A stretch of 43,584 nucleotides of DNA, from assembly GCA_019112895.1 (NCBI GenBank), contig DXIM01000085.1:1-43584 (forward strand), read 5' to 3'. The position numbers and the translations under genes are program-made. Each line of letters begins with the position of its first letter. Within the stretch, counting starts at the first letter, position 1. This DNA comes from Candidatus Stackebrandtia faecavium (GTDB lineage: Bacteria > Actinomycetota > Actinomycetes > Mycobacteriales > Micromonosporaceae). The notes beneath the pieces were generated by a model. It searched no databases. It saw only the letters and a program-made list of their open reading frames with translations, and was not told the DNA's origin. Of the stretch, positions 43,560-43,584 are shown piece by piece.

Positions 43560-43584
43560 TAAAGGTCCAATGGGCAGGGATCGG

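Noticed and set aside
1..43584. CRISPR arrays, insertion sequences, prophage genes
   Set aside because: No regularly spaced repeats, transposase motifs or phage structural genes were found on either strand.

Overview
The window is a chromosomal replication-origin region from a GC-rich actinomycete. The evidence is the order dnaA–oriC–dnaN–gnd–recF–dciA–gyrB–gyrA–DUF3566–tRNA-Ile on the left and rpmH–rnpA–yidD–yidC–jag–rsmG–parA–parB on the right. Further support comes from frequent GTG starts, TANNNT -10 boxes placed for leaderless transcription, and parS sites of the form TGTTTCACGTGAAACA. A gnd gene between dnaN and recF points to the Streptomyces/Micromonosporales/Glycomycetales side of the phylum. 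The only moderately high GC content and a BCCT osmolyte transporter would fit a salt-adapted member such as a Glycomycetaceae, but that is inference.

Layout. 1–3.3 kb: a MarR regulator, a perfect 25-bp palindrome, a 14-TM MFS drug-efflux pump and a convergent pirin. 3.4–5.0 kb: a small accessory patch (a lipoprotein and a truncated membrane protein) beside the 3' end of a tRNA-Ser gene. 5.4–7.3 kb: a BCCT transporter with an inverted repeat over its probable promoter and a strong terminator. 7.4–12.2 kb: purB and a translationally coupled purS-purQ-purL operon. 12.2–14.7 kb: a tandem pair of CNNM/CorC-type membrane proteins whose first start codon lies inside the hairpin that follows purL. 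14.7–20.1 kb: a conserved hypothetical, GNAT, pheA, a minimal zincin, serS and two tandem HAD phosphatases. 20.1–22.7 kb: an HExxH protein, an NrtR-type Nudix regulator, a parS site and dgt. 22.7–32 kb: the leftward replication block. 31.97–34.8 kb: oriC with 13 perfect DnaA boxes, dnaA, and a second DnaA-box cluster before rpmH. 34.8–40 kb: the rightward block with five parS sites inside coding sequence. 40–43.6 kb: a GNAT, a degenerate HIT-like protein behind a palindromic operator, a DinB-fold protein, and two tandem paralogous membrane proteins.

How it works together. DnaA opens oriC, and the DnaN clamp, RecF, the DciA-like loader and gyrase serve the fork. ParB binds the parS sites and, with ParA, segregates the origin. 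The rpmH–rnpA–yidD–yidC–jag block makes ribosomal and RNase P components and the membrane insertase. Most of the left-hand metabolic genes (pur, pheA, serS) are transcribed toward oriC, head-on to the leftward fork.

I found no CRISPR array, insertion sequence or prophage, and nothing I can call a clearly new multi-gene system. The least explained pieces are the start codon inside the purL hairpin, the tandem paralogs at the right edge, the operator-controlled HIT-like gene and the patch beside tRNA-Ser.
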